Source: JAEZPW01 sp035629075
GTDB taxonomy: Bacteria; Acidobacteriota; Terriglobia; Terriglobales; Acidobacteriaceae
Length of the DNA: 64,000 nucleotides
Direction of reading: 5' to 3'
Assembly (NCBI GenBank): GCA_035629075.1
Contig: DASPIK010000104.1
Span: forward strand, 1 to 64,000
Shown in pieces: positions 1-8,809 of this stretch. Under the pieces are notes generated by a model, which worked only from the letters and a program-made list of their open reading frames with translations, did no database searches and was not told the DNA's origin. The translations under genes were made by a program, and so were the position numbers. How positions within the stretch are numbered: position 1 is the stretch's first letter; the number at the start of each line of letters is the position of its first letter.

Positions 1-84
1 AGGGCGCGAAACGTGGTTGCGTGTCCGTTGCCCCAAGACGACGTAATTGACAGCCCGAAGATAACGATTTTCACTCGAGTATCC

Positions 85-1197
85 TCACGCCGGCACTTTC
101 ACCGTATCACTTGCGTGCGTTCTGCTTCCGGGACCGGTTACTGCATGTAGGATCTCGTGCACCTGGCGAGCACGCAGTGCATAGGTATGCCCACGCAGCA
201 CCTTTGAACGCATGGCCTCACCAATGACTTCAGCCCGCTCTCGGCCTACCTCACGAAGGTAGCGGACCACGTCCTCGGCCGACCGTGCCACTAGTATCTC
301 TTCGTGTGGATCAAAGAACACTTCGATCCCAGCCCACGCATCTGTGATCAGGCAGGCCCCTGCACCGGCAGCCTCAAACACCCGAGTTGGCGGAGAGAAA
401 CCCACGTCGGCCATCGATTCGCGATTGATGTTAAGCACCATTCGCGCCGAACAATTGACCCGGTTGTGATCGCCGGTTCCGACATGACCGATCCATCTCA
501 CGTTTCCAGGCAGCAGCTTCCCCGCCCACCCTTCACCACCGAGAATGAAGCGCATTTCTGGCGCCAGTTCAGCCGCGCGCAGAAAGAACTCTTCAACCCG
601 GCGTTCACGATCGGGCAGACGATTGCCAATGAATGCGAGATCGCATACCAGTGCGGGATCAGCTGCCACACGATAATGCGTGTCAGGATCAAGGGCGTTG
701 TAGATCGGGTGGCAATTCGCAGCTCCGAGTCTCAGGTAATGACTTACGACTGGTGGGCCTCCGCCGTAGGTGAAGATTAAGTCGTATTGCGGAATGAGTT
801 TGCGAAATGGGTCCGATTGATCTCGCTCAACTCGCGACAATGTCGCCGGAGCATCTACATCCCAGAAGACAACGAGGGTTCGTGACGAAGCGCACTGGAT
901 GACCCGAGCCTCGAGCACCCCGTCATCAGCGCCTACCCCGCTATGTTTAATCACCAGGTCTGCGTCCGCCGCGCGCATCACAAGCTGCTCGATATCGCGC
1001 GGTGTTTGATAAACGATCACCTCGGCGTAATCAACGTCGTAAGCATCCCTGTTCTGCTGGCGGCCATAGATGTCCGGTTCGGCGAACGTGACCTCATGCT
1101 CGAGCAGCGCAAGCCCTCGGTAGATACCGCGATAATAAGTAGCAGCCCCGTTCCAATAGGAAGAGGTAATGCTCGACCCGAAAACGAAGATTCTCAC
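85..1197 (-). CDS. CgeB-like glycosyltransferase
   Basis: This 370-residue cytoplasmic protein looks like a GT-B glycosyltransferase of the CgeB/DUF3880 type. The C-terminal third has the family's pattern: an RVFEAAGAGACLIT stretch, then an FFDPHEEILV segment and a short helix, which forms the nucleotide-sugar side of the fold. The middle holds a Rossmann-like strand (LAFIGNRLPDRERR). The start is GTG at 1197 and overlaps the TGA of the upstream gene (GTGA), so translation is probably coupled. It is the last gene of a minus-strand glycan operon. Donor and acceptor sugars cannot be read from the sequence. The family call is fairly secure; the specificity is unknown. Confidence 0.85.
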   Translation of the reverse strand: MRIFVFGSSITSSYWNGAATYYRGIYRGLALLEHEVTFAEPDIYGRQQNRDAYDVDYAEVIVYQTPRDIEQLVMRAADADLVIKHSGVGADDGVLEARVIQCASSRTLVVFWDVDAPATLSRVERDQSDPFRKLIPQYDLIFTYGGGPPVVSHYLRLGAANCHPIYNALDPDTHYRVAADPALVCDLAFIGNRLPDRERRVEEFFLRAAELAPEMRFILGGEGWAGKLLPGNVRWIGHVGTGDHNRVNCSARMVLNINRESMADVGFSPPTRVFEAAGAGACLITDAWAGIEVFFDPHEEILVARSAEDVVRYLREVGRERAEVIGEAMRSKVLRGHTYALRARQVHEILHAVTGPGSRTHASDTVKVPA

Positions 1198-2309
1198 CTG
1201 TTCAGTTCCTCGCAGATTTCGACCAACTGCTCAGCCCGGTGCTCGCATGTGTGTCGCGCCAACACCGTCGCTCGGCCGTTCTCACCCATTTGTCTCCGGG
1301 CGGCTCCGTCATCGAGCAGGCGCGCAAGTTCTGAGACCATGCTTGCGCCATCAGGAACAACGACGTAGTCCCGACCGGGACAAAACAGGCCCTCAACGTC
1401 CGTCCATGGCGAACATACGAGCGGAATCCCACAGGCCAGCGCTTCGAAGACGCGAATCGTCGGCACGCCGCTCAGGCCATTGGCGTACTGCCGGCGCGGC
1501 ACATGAAGACTAATTTTGCTTTGTGCGTACACTTCAGGAGAGTTCAAATTCGGCAGGTAGCCCCGGTACTCGATTCCAACGGCGGACAACTGGTCAAGGC
1601 CGTACTTCGGATATCGAACTCCATGCACAACGAACTTTCTCCCGCTCAAGGCCTCCGCGGGGCCGATCAGGAACTCCTGCAGTTCCCGGCTACGCTCCTC
1701 ATCTCCCCAATTGCCGACCCAGACTACGTCATTCTGTTTCTCTCGCTCGAGGGGTTTGAAGTTCGCGATATCAGCCGCTTCGTGAAAAGTCCAAGCCCGA
1801 GGAATACCAAAACCGTCGAGATAAATGCGCTTTATGCTGTCTCCGAAGGCGAGAACGCCATCGAAGTCATGCAGACGAAAGCGGAGTATTTCGCCGGCAT
1901 TGGTGTACGCGCGGTGATGTGTATCGTGAAACAGAGCACGGAACTTCAGTTCCTTCTTGAGGCTCAGGACCGAGTTCACAACCAATGGCTCATTCCATTC
2001 GTGAATGATGACGACGTCGGCGCCGCTCAGTTCGCGGCGGAAGAAAGTCAGCATGTTCGCGTCGTCGTTGTAAAAACGAACATCTAGTTCCGGGAACTTG
2101 CTACGAAATCCGTCAATCGCGTCGGCTGCCCTTTCGCCCTCGAGGTGGACTAGGTTCTTGAGCGACCATGAACCGAGTTGTTCGTAGCACCTTACATCGT
2201 GACCTGATCGCACGAGCGCTCGAGCAAGGCCGCGCAAAAAGTGAGCGTTCCCGTGGTTCCAGTCGGAAACCCAGGAATGAGCGAAGAATCGAACTGAAAG
2301 CTTGCTCAT
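1194..2309 (-). CDS. CgeB-like glycosyltransferase (second)
   Basis: This 371-residue protein is a probable GT-B glycosyltransferase, related in plan to the next downstream gene product but clearly divergent from it. Visible marks are a Rossmann strand near residue 195 (DVVWVGNWGDEERSRE) and the C-terminal donor-site pattern (PTIRVFEALACGIPLVCSPW, then GRDYVVV). The ATG at 2309 overlaps the stop of the upstream glycosyltransferase as ATGA, and its own stop overlaps the next start. Three consecutive glycosyltransferases suggest stepwise assembly of one oligosaccharide. Substrate is unknown. Confidence 0.83.
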   Translation of the reverse strand: MSKLSVRFFAHSWVSDWNHGNAHFLRGLARALVRSGHDVRCYEQLGSWSLKNLVHLEGERAADAIDGFRSKFPELDVRFYNDDANMLTFFRRELSGADVVIIHEWNEPLVVNSVLSLKKELKFRALFHDTHHRAYTNAGEILRFRLHDFDGVLAFGDSIKRIYLDGFGIPRAWTFHEAADIANFKPLEREKQNDVVWVGNWGDEERSRELQEFLIGPAEALSGRKFVVHGVRYPKYGLDQLSAVGIEYRGYLPNLNSPEVYAQSKISLHVPRRQYANGLSGVPTIRVFEALACGIPLVCSPWTDVEGLFCPGRDYVVVPDGASMVSELARLLDDGAARRQMGENGRATVLARHTCEHRAEQLVEICEELNR

Positions 2310-3412
2310 GCGGCGGCAGCCTCCGCTGCTACGACGGTCTCATACAGAGAAATGTACGATTCCACCATGCGCTCGCCCGTATAGCGTTCGCGCGCGAGTG
2401 TGTAAGCCCGGTTCGCAAACTCAACCCGCAGCGTTTCGTCTTTGCACAGGCGCTCAATCTTCTCCTGCAAACTGACTGGTTGATTCAGGTCGAAGTAGCA
2501 CGCCGCGTCACCCCATATCTCATGAAAACTCGGGATGTTGTTGGCGACGATGGCACATCGCGACAGGGCCGCCTCCAGGGGAGCAAGGCCGAAAGGCTCG
2601 TACCGCGATGTTGCCGCATATATGGACGCTCGTGCATAGAGATGCCGTAATTGCGACTCGCTTTGCATCCCCTTAAATCGCACCTTCCTACCACCCCTAG
2701 CCTGTTTGCTGGTGCGATGCACTGAGTCGGGATGCTCTTGCGAGCCAGCAATGCAGACCGGAACCGGCGGATCGATGTTAGTCAAGAGATTGACTTGCTT
2801 GCCGCCGTCCCACAATCTGCCGACCGCGACAACGTAACCTTCCTTGGTGATGTGCGGATTGAACAGGTGCGGATTTCTTCCGTTGTAAATCACAGAAGCC
2901 TGAGCAGGTTTGGTGTAGTGAGTGGTAAGCGCATCCAGCATCCACTTCGAAGGTGCGACCACAGCGTTGGCAGACACTATTCCCTGCCGCACCGTTTCGC
3001 GGTACCAGTTCGTCCAGCGACTTTCTCGAGGTTCCTCGCCGTGAACAGCCACCCACCAACTCACGACGTCGCTGTGGGCGACCACGATACGAGGAACGTC
3101 GATTCTCAAGGCTCCGTAGCAGTACTGGTTGAGGTGCAAAATGTCAGGCTTCACCTCACGAACTATCGAATCCAGATACTCCGATGAGATCTCAATGTCC
3201 TGTTCAGCATCCTGCATCCACTCAAGTGGAAAGCCGGTTGCGCGGAAGTCCAGGCCGGAAAGTCCATCCATCCACGAGGTCTGCTGAGCGGTAGGGATTG
3301 CGCCAAATGATACGAGCGTTACACGCACGTCGCGGCGCACTAGACCCGTAACAAGTTCGCGAACATAGGTCCAGACACCACCAATCGTGTCGGCGGTGAC
3401 TAACACGTGCAT
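2306..3412 (-). CDS. GT4-family glycosyltransferase
   Basis: This is a 368-residue retaining glycosyltransferase of the GT4 type. The N-terminal domain begins with a typical strand and glycine loop (MHVLVTADTIGGVWTY). An APSKWMLDAL segment and a VIYNGRN segment mark the inter-domain region. VAVGRLWDGGKQ starts the C-terminal Rossmann fold, and SRYEPFGLAPLEAALS carries the E-x7-E motif that binds the donor nucleotide sugar. The first 13 bases overlap the end of the radical SAM gene. Membership of GT4 is clear; the sugar transferred is not. Confidence 0.9.
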   Translation of the reverse strand: MHVLVTADTIGGVWTYVRELVTGLVRRDVRVTLVSFGAIPTAQQTSWMDGLSGLDFRATGFPLEWMQDAEQDIEISSEYLDSIVREVKPDILHLNQYCYGALRIDVPRIVVAHSDVVSWWVAVHGEEPRESRWTNWYRETVRQGIVSANAVVAPSKWMLDALTTHYTKPAQASVIYNGRNPHLFNPHITKEGYVVAVGRLWDGGKQVNLLTNIDPPVPVCIAGSQEHPDSVHRTSKQARGGRKVRFKGMQSESQLRHLYARASIYAATSRYEPFGLAPLEAALSRCAIVANNIPSFHEIWGDAACYFDLNQPVSLQEKIERLCKDETLRVEFANRAYTLARERYTGERMVESYISLYETVVAAEAAAA

Positions 3413-4686
3413 TCCAGATCCTCAATGGCAGCTGGCTGCTGCTCCTGAATGTCGCTGTACCCCTTCCCTCCAAAAGCGGAGGTGTAATAGTGATGGGCGC
3501 GTTCCCACGCCTGGTCGTCCGGAGAACCGAACATATGTGCGTAAAGGGGAGTCCCAGGGAACGGGAACATTGGCACCGGTTCGCTAACCCACACGCCATT
3601 AGCTTTAAGCTTCTCCTGCCAGCGGCGGATCTCGTCCTTGTCGTCTTTCTCTGTCAGGATCAGGTTAGCCTGCACCCACGGAATGCGTTGACGCGCATAG
3701 ATCAGCAATTCAGATAGCCGCTCGGTCGAGAGGCGGCAATTCTTGTTAAGATCGTCGCGGCCTTCGTCCGTGATCGACTCGATACCGCACTCGATTGAGA
3801 TCGTCCGAGCGCGCCCGAGCAGGTCAAGTGAGTCTTCGTCCCAAAGGTCGATCCGGCTCTGGAACCCTATGCTTACGTTTCGTTCGGCAATGCCTTCAAG
3901 CAGGCGGCGTACGTTCTTGCCAACACCGAAGATCTCGTCGATGAAATATACGTAATCGACCCCTCGGACAATCAGGGTGTCGATCTCTGCGAGCAACGCT
4001 TCGACACTTCGCTCCCGGAATTTGTTGCGGAACAGTGTCTTGTTACAGAAACTGCAGGCCCAGGGACAGCCGCGAGCAAACTCTAGTTCTGCTCCGTGCC
4101 CCTCACCCCAGAAGACGTGGTGCCTGTGCTTGTGTCTTTCCACGTTGTAGTTCTTGAAGTCGAGTGCGCTCAGCGTCCGCATGTCGGTCACACCCAAACT
4201 AGGCGTAACGTGAACTCCACTGTCATCGCGCCAGCAGCAGCCTTCTATTTGTGACCAAGACTTCGACGCGAGTTCAGCGAGAGTTATATCCGGCTCTCCC
4301 CGCATCGCTACGTCGATGTCGAGTTTGCGAATCACTGCGGCTGGTGTTGCTGACGAATGTGGGCCGATGGCGATCCTGACAGCTTTGCACTTCAGTTCAG
4401 AAAACCACTGCCGCGGCACGCGCAGCTCCGGTGGGGGACACCGCCAAAACAGGTAGGACGGCGCGGTCGGGATTACTAGAAAATCCGGGCCGAATGACAA
4501 TAGCCGTGAGTTCACTTCCTCGATCGTAAAATCGTCGTTTTGTGCGTCGATCAACAGCGGTTCGTGGCCGGCATCGCGAATCTTTTCGAATGCGAACAGC
4601 AATTCGAGTGGGTAGTGCGGCTCGTGGCAGCCGAAATACGTGGATCCCTTGAAGTTCCAGTTCGGATTTACGAGCGCGTATTTCAT
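3400..4686 (-). CDS. B12-binding domain radical SAM protein
   Basis: This 428-residue class B radical SAM enzyme has a cobalamin-binding-like Rossmann domain (residues ~1-130) followed by a radical SAM barrel. The iron-sulphur cluster motif is CPWACSFC (Cys207, Cys211, Cys214). Members of this class use SAM and often cobalamin for methyl transfer to, or rearrangement of, unactivated carbon. I know of a radical SAM subfamily associated with oligosaccharide gene clusters, and the neighbours here (glycosyltransferases, epimerases, a methyltransferase) fit it. The substrate is probably a sugar nucleotide or lipid-linked sugar, which is inference. The start ATG overlaps the preceding stop (ATGA). 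Confidence 0.88.
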   Translation of the reverse strand: MKYALVNPNWNFKGSTYFGCHEPHYPLELLFAFEKIRDAGHEPLLIDAQNDDFTIEEVNSRLLSFGPDFLVIPTAPSYLFWRCPPPELRVPRQWFSELKCKAVRIAIGPHSSATPAAVIRKLDIDVAMRGEPDITLAELASKSWSQIEGCCWRDDSGVHVTPSLGVTDMRTLSALDFKNYNVERHKHRHHVFWGEGHGAELEFARGCPWACSFCNKTLFRNKFRERSVEALLAEIDTLIVRGVDYVYFIDEIFGVGKNVRRLLEGIAERNVSIGFQSRIDLWDEDSLDLLGRARTISIECGIESITDEGRDDLNKNCRLSTERLSELLIYARQRIPWVQANLILTEKDDKDEIRRWQEKLKANGVWVSEPVPMFPFPGTPLYAHMFGSPDDQAWERAHHYYTSAFGGKGYSDIQEQQPAAIEDLECTC

Positions 4687-5786
4687 GCTGCAGTCCCCGG
4701 CACATGCTCGAGCTGCGATGACGCAAAATGAGGTATGGTGACCGGCGCTATCACTTCACGGTTCTTCTTCCACCACGCCCATATCTCCTGTAGGGTCTGG
4801 GAGACGCTGTATTGCGGCTCCCATCCAGTATCTCGTCGCAGCTTGCTGAAATCGGTCACATAGATGAGCTGATCTCCCGGCCTACGGTGATCCATTTCGT
4901 GGCGCGGCTTGTGTCCGGTGAGCCGCTCGATCTCTTCGATCAACTCGAGCAACGACACTGTGTTGCTCGGGCCGCCCCCGACGTTGTAAATCTGACCTTC
5001 GGTGATCGGCTGCGCAGCCCTAACAGCCTCAAAAACGCGCAGCAGGTCATGGACACAGAGGACGTCGCGGACCTGCCTTCCATCGCCGTATACGATCAGC
5101 GGCTCGTTTCGAAGTGCGCTGTAAAGGAAATGCGCCACCCACCCCTGATCTTCGTTCCCGAACTGTCGCGGCCCGGCAATGCAGGACATTCGCAACACGA
5201 CCGTGGGCATATCAAACATTCGCGCGTAGTCCCGAACATACTGATCGGCAGCTCCTTTCGAGCAGCCGTACGGGGAGTGAAAGTCGAGAGGCTGTGACTC
5301 CGATACGCCAACACAATCGACGTAGCGATATCGCTTGCTCGTGACTGCCAGGTTGCGCAGGTTCATGTCCCCGTACACTTTGTTCGTCGACGTGAACAGG
5401 ATGAACGGTCTGCGTCCGCTCTTGCGTGCAGCTTCCAGGATGTTGAATGTGCCACCGACGTTGACTTCGAAGTCCAGCCGCGGGTCAGAAAGAGAGGTGG
5501 TGACAGCCACTTGTGCGGCAAAGTTGTAGATCTCGGTCGCGTGACGCACCACTCGTTCAACCATTGCGGCATCCCGGACGTCTCCAACCGTGATCTGCAA
5601 TCGGCCCGAATTTCCAGCCGCCTTTTGCAAGGATGCCAGGTTGTGGCGCACTCCGCGGCGGGAGAGATTGTCGAAGATGTGAACCTTCGCGTCCGTTGTG
5701 TCCAACAGGCGGTAAGCCCAATTCGAGCCGATGAACCCGGCACCCCCGAAAATAAGCACGGAACGGAATCGGTCAGACTTCTTCAT
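4683..5786 (-). CDS. NAD-dependent epimerase, CDP-paratose 2-epimerase-like
   Basis: This is a 367-residue extended short-chain dehydrogenase/reductase. The dinucleotide loop is GGAGFIGSN near residue 15, and the catalytic pair lies in SPYGCSKGAADQY (Tyr-x3-Lys). Several segments recall CDP-paratose (tyvelose) 2-epimerase: FDNLSRRGVRHNL, VAVTTSLSDPRLDFEVN, LFTSTNKVYGD and LDFHSPYGCSKGAADQY. It therefore probably interconverts an NDP-deoxysugar in the cytoplasm. The neighbouring SDR gene suggests the two act on the same precursor. The exact sugar is not established. No strong ribosome-binding site sits close to the ATG at 5786. Confidence 0.87.
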   Translation of the reverse strand: MKKSDRFRSVLIFGGAGFIGSNWAYRLLDTTDAKVHIFDNLSRRGVRHNLASLQKAAGNSGRLQITVGDVRDAAMVERVVRHATEIYNFAAQVAVTTSLSDPRLDFEVNVGGTFNILEAARKSGRRPFILFTSTNKVYGDMNLRNLAVTSKRYRYVDCVGVSESQPLDFHSPYGCSKGAADQYVRDYARMFDMPTVVLRMSCIAGPRQFGNEDQGWVAHFLYSALRNEPLIVYGDGRQVRDVLCVHDLLRVFEAVRAAQPITEGQIYNVGGGPSNTVSLLELIEEIERLTGHKPRHEMDHRRPGDQLIYVTDFSKLRRDTGWEPQYSVSQTLQEIWAWWKKNREVIAPVTIPHFASSQLEHVPGTAA

Positions 5787-5817
5787 CGTTGTTCTTTCAC
5801 TTCCCCAGGGGTGTAAT

Positions 5818-6936
5818 TCAAGCTGTTAACCCATAAACATTCAGTTGCTGTACCGCCTCAGCCGCCCGATCCTGAGCACTTTGGGACCGCAGCCAACTAA
5901 CGAGTTCACGAATGCCGTCGGTGAATTCAACCTGCGGTTTGTATCCGAGGACTCGGGATGCAGCAGAAATGTCCGCGAAGCAGTGCCGAATGTCGCCCGC
6001 GCGATATTTGCCTGTAATCTCTGGCTCTATGTCGGATCCGAGAGCCGAGGCCAGCACGGATGCAATCTCGCGAATCGAGATTGGCCGGCCCGACCCCACG
6101 TTCAACGCCATTCCATTCGCCTGTTCGCTTTCCAGTGCTAAAAGGTTCGCCCGAACCACGTCGTGAACACTCACAAAATCTCGCATTTGCGTGCCGTCCT
6201 CAAAAACAAGGGGCGCTTTTTTATTCAGCAGGCGAGAGGCAAAGATAGCTGCTACGCCGGTGTAGGGATTTGAGAGTGCCTGACGAGGCCCGTAGATGTT
6301 GAAGTAACGGAGTGCTACCACAGGCAGTCCGTAGGTACGGCCAAACAGCAGGCACATTTCCTCCTGGTCCTTTTTCGACAAGGCGTAGATCGACGTGCAC
6401 TGCAACGGCTTTGATTCGTCCGTCGCTATCGGACTCAGTAAGCTGCCACACTGTGGGCACCGGGCTTCCCAGTCCTTCCGGCGCAGTTGTTCATTTGGCC
6501 GCGGAGGAGGAGCCTGCTCACCGCAGTCGCCACAAAGGTACTTCCCCTCGCCGTAAATCGACATCGAGGAGGCAACAACCAGCTTCTCCAGTTTGCATTT
6601 CGAGTCGAGAATGACCTGCAACAGGTTTGCGGTTCCCTGCGTATTGGTCCCCATGTAATGTGAGATCTCGTACATGGACTGGCCCACGCCCACCGCAGCG
6701 GCCAGGTGGTACACGACATCGATCCCGCGAAGAGCCTTTCGCAGCAGGTCGATATCGCACATGTCTCCGCGAATAAGTTCTACTTCCTCGGCAATGTAGG
6801 AAGGGACACGCCCCTGGTGCACCTGCTCGGTCAGGTTGTCGTAGATTCGGACTGAGCACCCCTGCTCCACCAGGGCATCGACTAGATGCGATCCGAGAAA
6901 GCCTGCTCCACCTGTTACCAGAACGTTCTTTGTCAT
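5818..6936 (-). CDS. NAD-dependent epimerase/dehydratase with an internal zinc ribbon
   Basis: This 372-residue UDP-glucose 4-epimerase-like SDR has the NAD loop GGAGFLGSH at residues ~8-16 and the catalytic Tyr-x3-Lys in SIYALSKKD. The segment just after SSMSIYGEGKY holds two Cys pairs (CGDC and CPQC, about 25 residues apart), which should form a zinc ribbon inserted before the active-site tyrosine. I recognise this arrangement from related sugar-cluster epimerases. The frame stays open to a TTG at 7044, but the ATG at 6936 is chosen because the conserved first strand (MTKNVLVTGG) starts there and it follows the previous stop by 8 bases. Confidence 0.88.
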   Translation of the reverse strand: MTKNVLVTGGAGFLGSHLVDALVEQGCSVRIYDNLTEQVHQGRVPSYIAEEVELIRGDMCDIDLLRKALRGIDVVYHLAAAVGVGQSMYEISHYMGTNTQGTANLLQVILDSKCKLEKLVVASSMSIYGEGKYLCGDCGEQAPPPRPNEQLRRKDWEARCPQCGSLLSPIATDESKPLQCTSIYALSKKDQEEMCLLFGRTYGLPVVALRYFNIYGPRQALSNPYTGVAAIFASRLLNKKAPLVFEDGTQMRDFVSVHDVVRANLLALESEQANGMALNVGSGRPISIREIASVLASALGSDIEPEITGKYRAGDIRHCFADISAASRVLGYKPQVEFTDGIRELVSWLRSQSAQDRAAEAVQQLNVYGLTA

Positions 6937-6944
6937 CGTTCTTT

Positions 6945-7895
6945 TCACTCTGTTGCCCCAACACCTACGCCATCGCAAATGCCGCCTGCACCCAAGTTTG
7001 CTCGGCTGCGGGACCTCGGTGCCGCATACCTGCGTACAGCCCAAGTAGCAAAATTCGCGAATTCCTGCGGAGACTTCGGCGGACTCGTATAATGCGGCGC
7101 AATGCCGAGATGTTCAGGCGTGAAACAAAGTGTAAGCGTAGTCTCGAAGTCGCCGATCGCAGCCATTTGCCGATCGAACCATGCCTCCGAATTGGGCCGG
7201 AACCAGTCGGCCCAACTCACGCCAGTGCGCAAATGTCGGACGTTCAGTTTCCTGAGCCACTCAACCGCGACGTCGAGTCGATGGTCTTCAAAATGGAACC
7301 ACTGACAGACGCCAAGTCCTTCGGGGAAGCAGAACGCGGACTGTTTGGGCGTACCGTCTTCTCGTACCAGGCCCATGTAGTAGTGCCTATAGTAAGCACT
7401 GCCTTCCGATTCCTTGTGGCGAGTCGTCGCGGTCCAGGTCGCCGGCAGATCGAAGAGGCTATACCAATGCACGCGCTCGACTAAGGGGACCAGCAACTCA
7501 GCCGTCTTCTGCAGTCCGAAAACCTGGATTTCCTCCGCGCCGAATGATGACGCTCCGGCTTCGGACACCCAGATCGGCTTGCTGGTCACAGCGCGAATCT
7601 CTTCAATTTTGTGTGGCCACTCGTGAATGCTCCAGTGATTCCAGTCGAGCGGGAACCCATGCACCGCGATGATGTCGACCGCATCCAGCACGCCATAAGA
7701 GGCCATGAGTTGGACGAAATTAGGATCAATCGGCGAGATGCCGCCGAGCACGATCTTCAACTCTGGATTGACTTCGCGAACTGCTTTCGCGCCCGCGATG
7801 GCCATGTCGGCAAACATCTTCCACGTGGGATCTATCTTGAAATCCCAGTGTGAAAGATTGTTCGGCTCGTTCCATAGCATCACCGCTTCGACCAT
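6945..7895 (-). CDS. Glycoside-hydrolase-like protein with circularly permuted barrel order
   Basis: This 316-residue protein resembles clan GH-A (beta-xylosidase-like) glycosidases. The acid/base motif WNEPNN (Glu10) is at the very N-terminus, and the nucleophile motif WVSEAG (Glu112) follows at the usual distance. The part that normally starts such a barrel (GLGVCQWFHFED, then a strand LNVRHLRTGVSW) comes last, at residues ~193-290. This looks like a natural circular permutation, with the break just before strand 4. The ATG at 7895 has a strong AAAGGAGA site. No signal peptide is visible, so it is probably cytoplasmic and may act on a glycan intermediate. Confidence 0.75.
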   Translation of the reverse strand: MVEAVMLWNEPNNLSHWDFKIDPTWKMFADMAIAGAKAVREVNPELKIVLGGISPIDPNFVQLMASYGVLDAVDIIAVHGFPLDWNHWSIHEWPHKIEEIRAVTSKPIWVSEAGASSFGAEEIQVFGLQKTAELLVPLVERVHWYSLFDLPATWTATTRHKESEGSAYYRHYYMGLVREDGTPKQSAFCFPEGLGVCQWFHFEDHRLDVAVEWLRKLNVRHLRTGVSWADWFRPNSEAWFDRQMAAIGDFETTLTLCFTPEHLGIAPHYTSPPKSPQEFANFATWAVRRYAAPRSRSRANLGAGGICDGVGVGATE

Positions 7896-7987
7896 GACTC
7901 TCCTTTCAGTTCGCGTGTAGCGCCCCTGTCTAGCCCTTCGCTCAGGTCGAATGTCTCTGCGATCGTCGCCGCGAGACGAGTCTGCGA

Positions 7988-8809
7988 TTACAAAGTTCCA
8001 GCCAACTCCAAATCCAGGATGTACTGCCCGTCGCGCGCCACATTCATGGGAGTGCACACCCACGTTTCCGGCTCCGGGTGGCTGACAATCTGCAGGCCCG
8101 AGCTTCGCAGCATTGCTTCAGCGGCGCCACGGTTCGGTATCCACCAGTTCGTCGGATCGTTCGCATAGCTGTTCTCGACGAAGTACATGCAGGGATAATC
8201 GGGATCGCGGAAAATCTCTTTGTTCCAGAAGTGGTAATTCGTCTCCCAAGTTCTCGCGTTCTCTGAACCGCGGATCATTGTCTGGAAAACGAGCTTGCCC
8301 CGAACCTTCTTGATAACTTTGTCCAAAGCGAACAACGGGTATCTGAGGTGGTAGAACACGCCCAAGAACAGAACGTAATCGAACTGCCCCGGGATGGCGT
8401 CCACCTCGTAAACTGACCTCTTCTGGAACTCGATCTCGTAGCCGAGAGTCTCTGCCGCGAAGCGTGCCTGCCGAAGGTAGCGTTCATCCACATCGACACC
8501 GACCACGCGCTCCGCACCGCGCCTTTTCATCTCGAGGCAATAAAAGCCAGCGTTGCATCCGACATCGAGAACTGTTGCTCCGCTCATGTCCTGCGGGAAG
8601 GCCGACGAGATGTGCTTCCATTTAACGTTCGGAAAGTCACCGAGGAAGTGATTAGGGGCAGTCTGCACACCATGGAGATCCAGGTTATGGAACCAGTCCC
8701 CAAGCTCACCTACCCGAACAGCGATTGCTTCTCGGTCGGGCAAAATCTCGGTTACAGTGTGCGTGACCACCGCCGCGGCACGCGTCGAGTTCTGTGTCGT
8801 AGTTGGCAT
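7988..8809 (-). CDS. SAM-dependent methyltransferase of a glycan cluster
   Basis: This 273-residue class I methyltransferase has SAM-binding motif I in VLDVGCNAGFYC (residues ~78-89), the acidic loop GVDVDERYL, and a later FDYVLFLGVFYHLRYP segment. It resembles the CmoB/DUF1698 group and the TIGR04290-type methyltransferases that I associate with the same oligosaccharide clusters as the B12 radical SAM enzyme downstream. It is the first gene of the minus-strand glycan operon and is separated by 92 bases from the glycosidase-like gene. A sugar methyltransferase role is inferred from context. Confidence 0.85.
   Translation of the reverse strand: MPTTTQNSTRAAAVVTHTVTEILPDREAIAVRVGELGDWFHNLDLHGVQTAPNHFLGDFPNVKWKHISSAFPQDMSGATVLDVGCNAGFYCLEMKRRGAERVVGVDVDERYLRQARFAAETLGYEIEFQKRSVYEVDAIPGQFDYVLFLGVFYHLRYPLFALDKVIKKVRGKLVFQTMIRGSENARTWETNYHFWNKEIFRDPDYPCMYFVENSYANDPTNWWIPNRGAAEAMLRSSGLQIVSHPEPETWVCTPMNVARDGQYILDLELAGTL

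Noticed and set aside
6937..7044. N-terminal extension of the zinc-ribbon epimerase to the TTG at 7044
   Set aside because: The extra 36 residues are Cys/Arg-rich, precede the conserved first strand, and overlap the end of the glycosidase-like gene.
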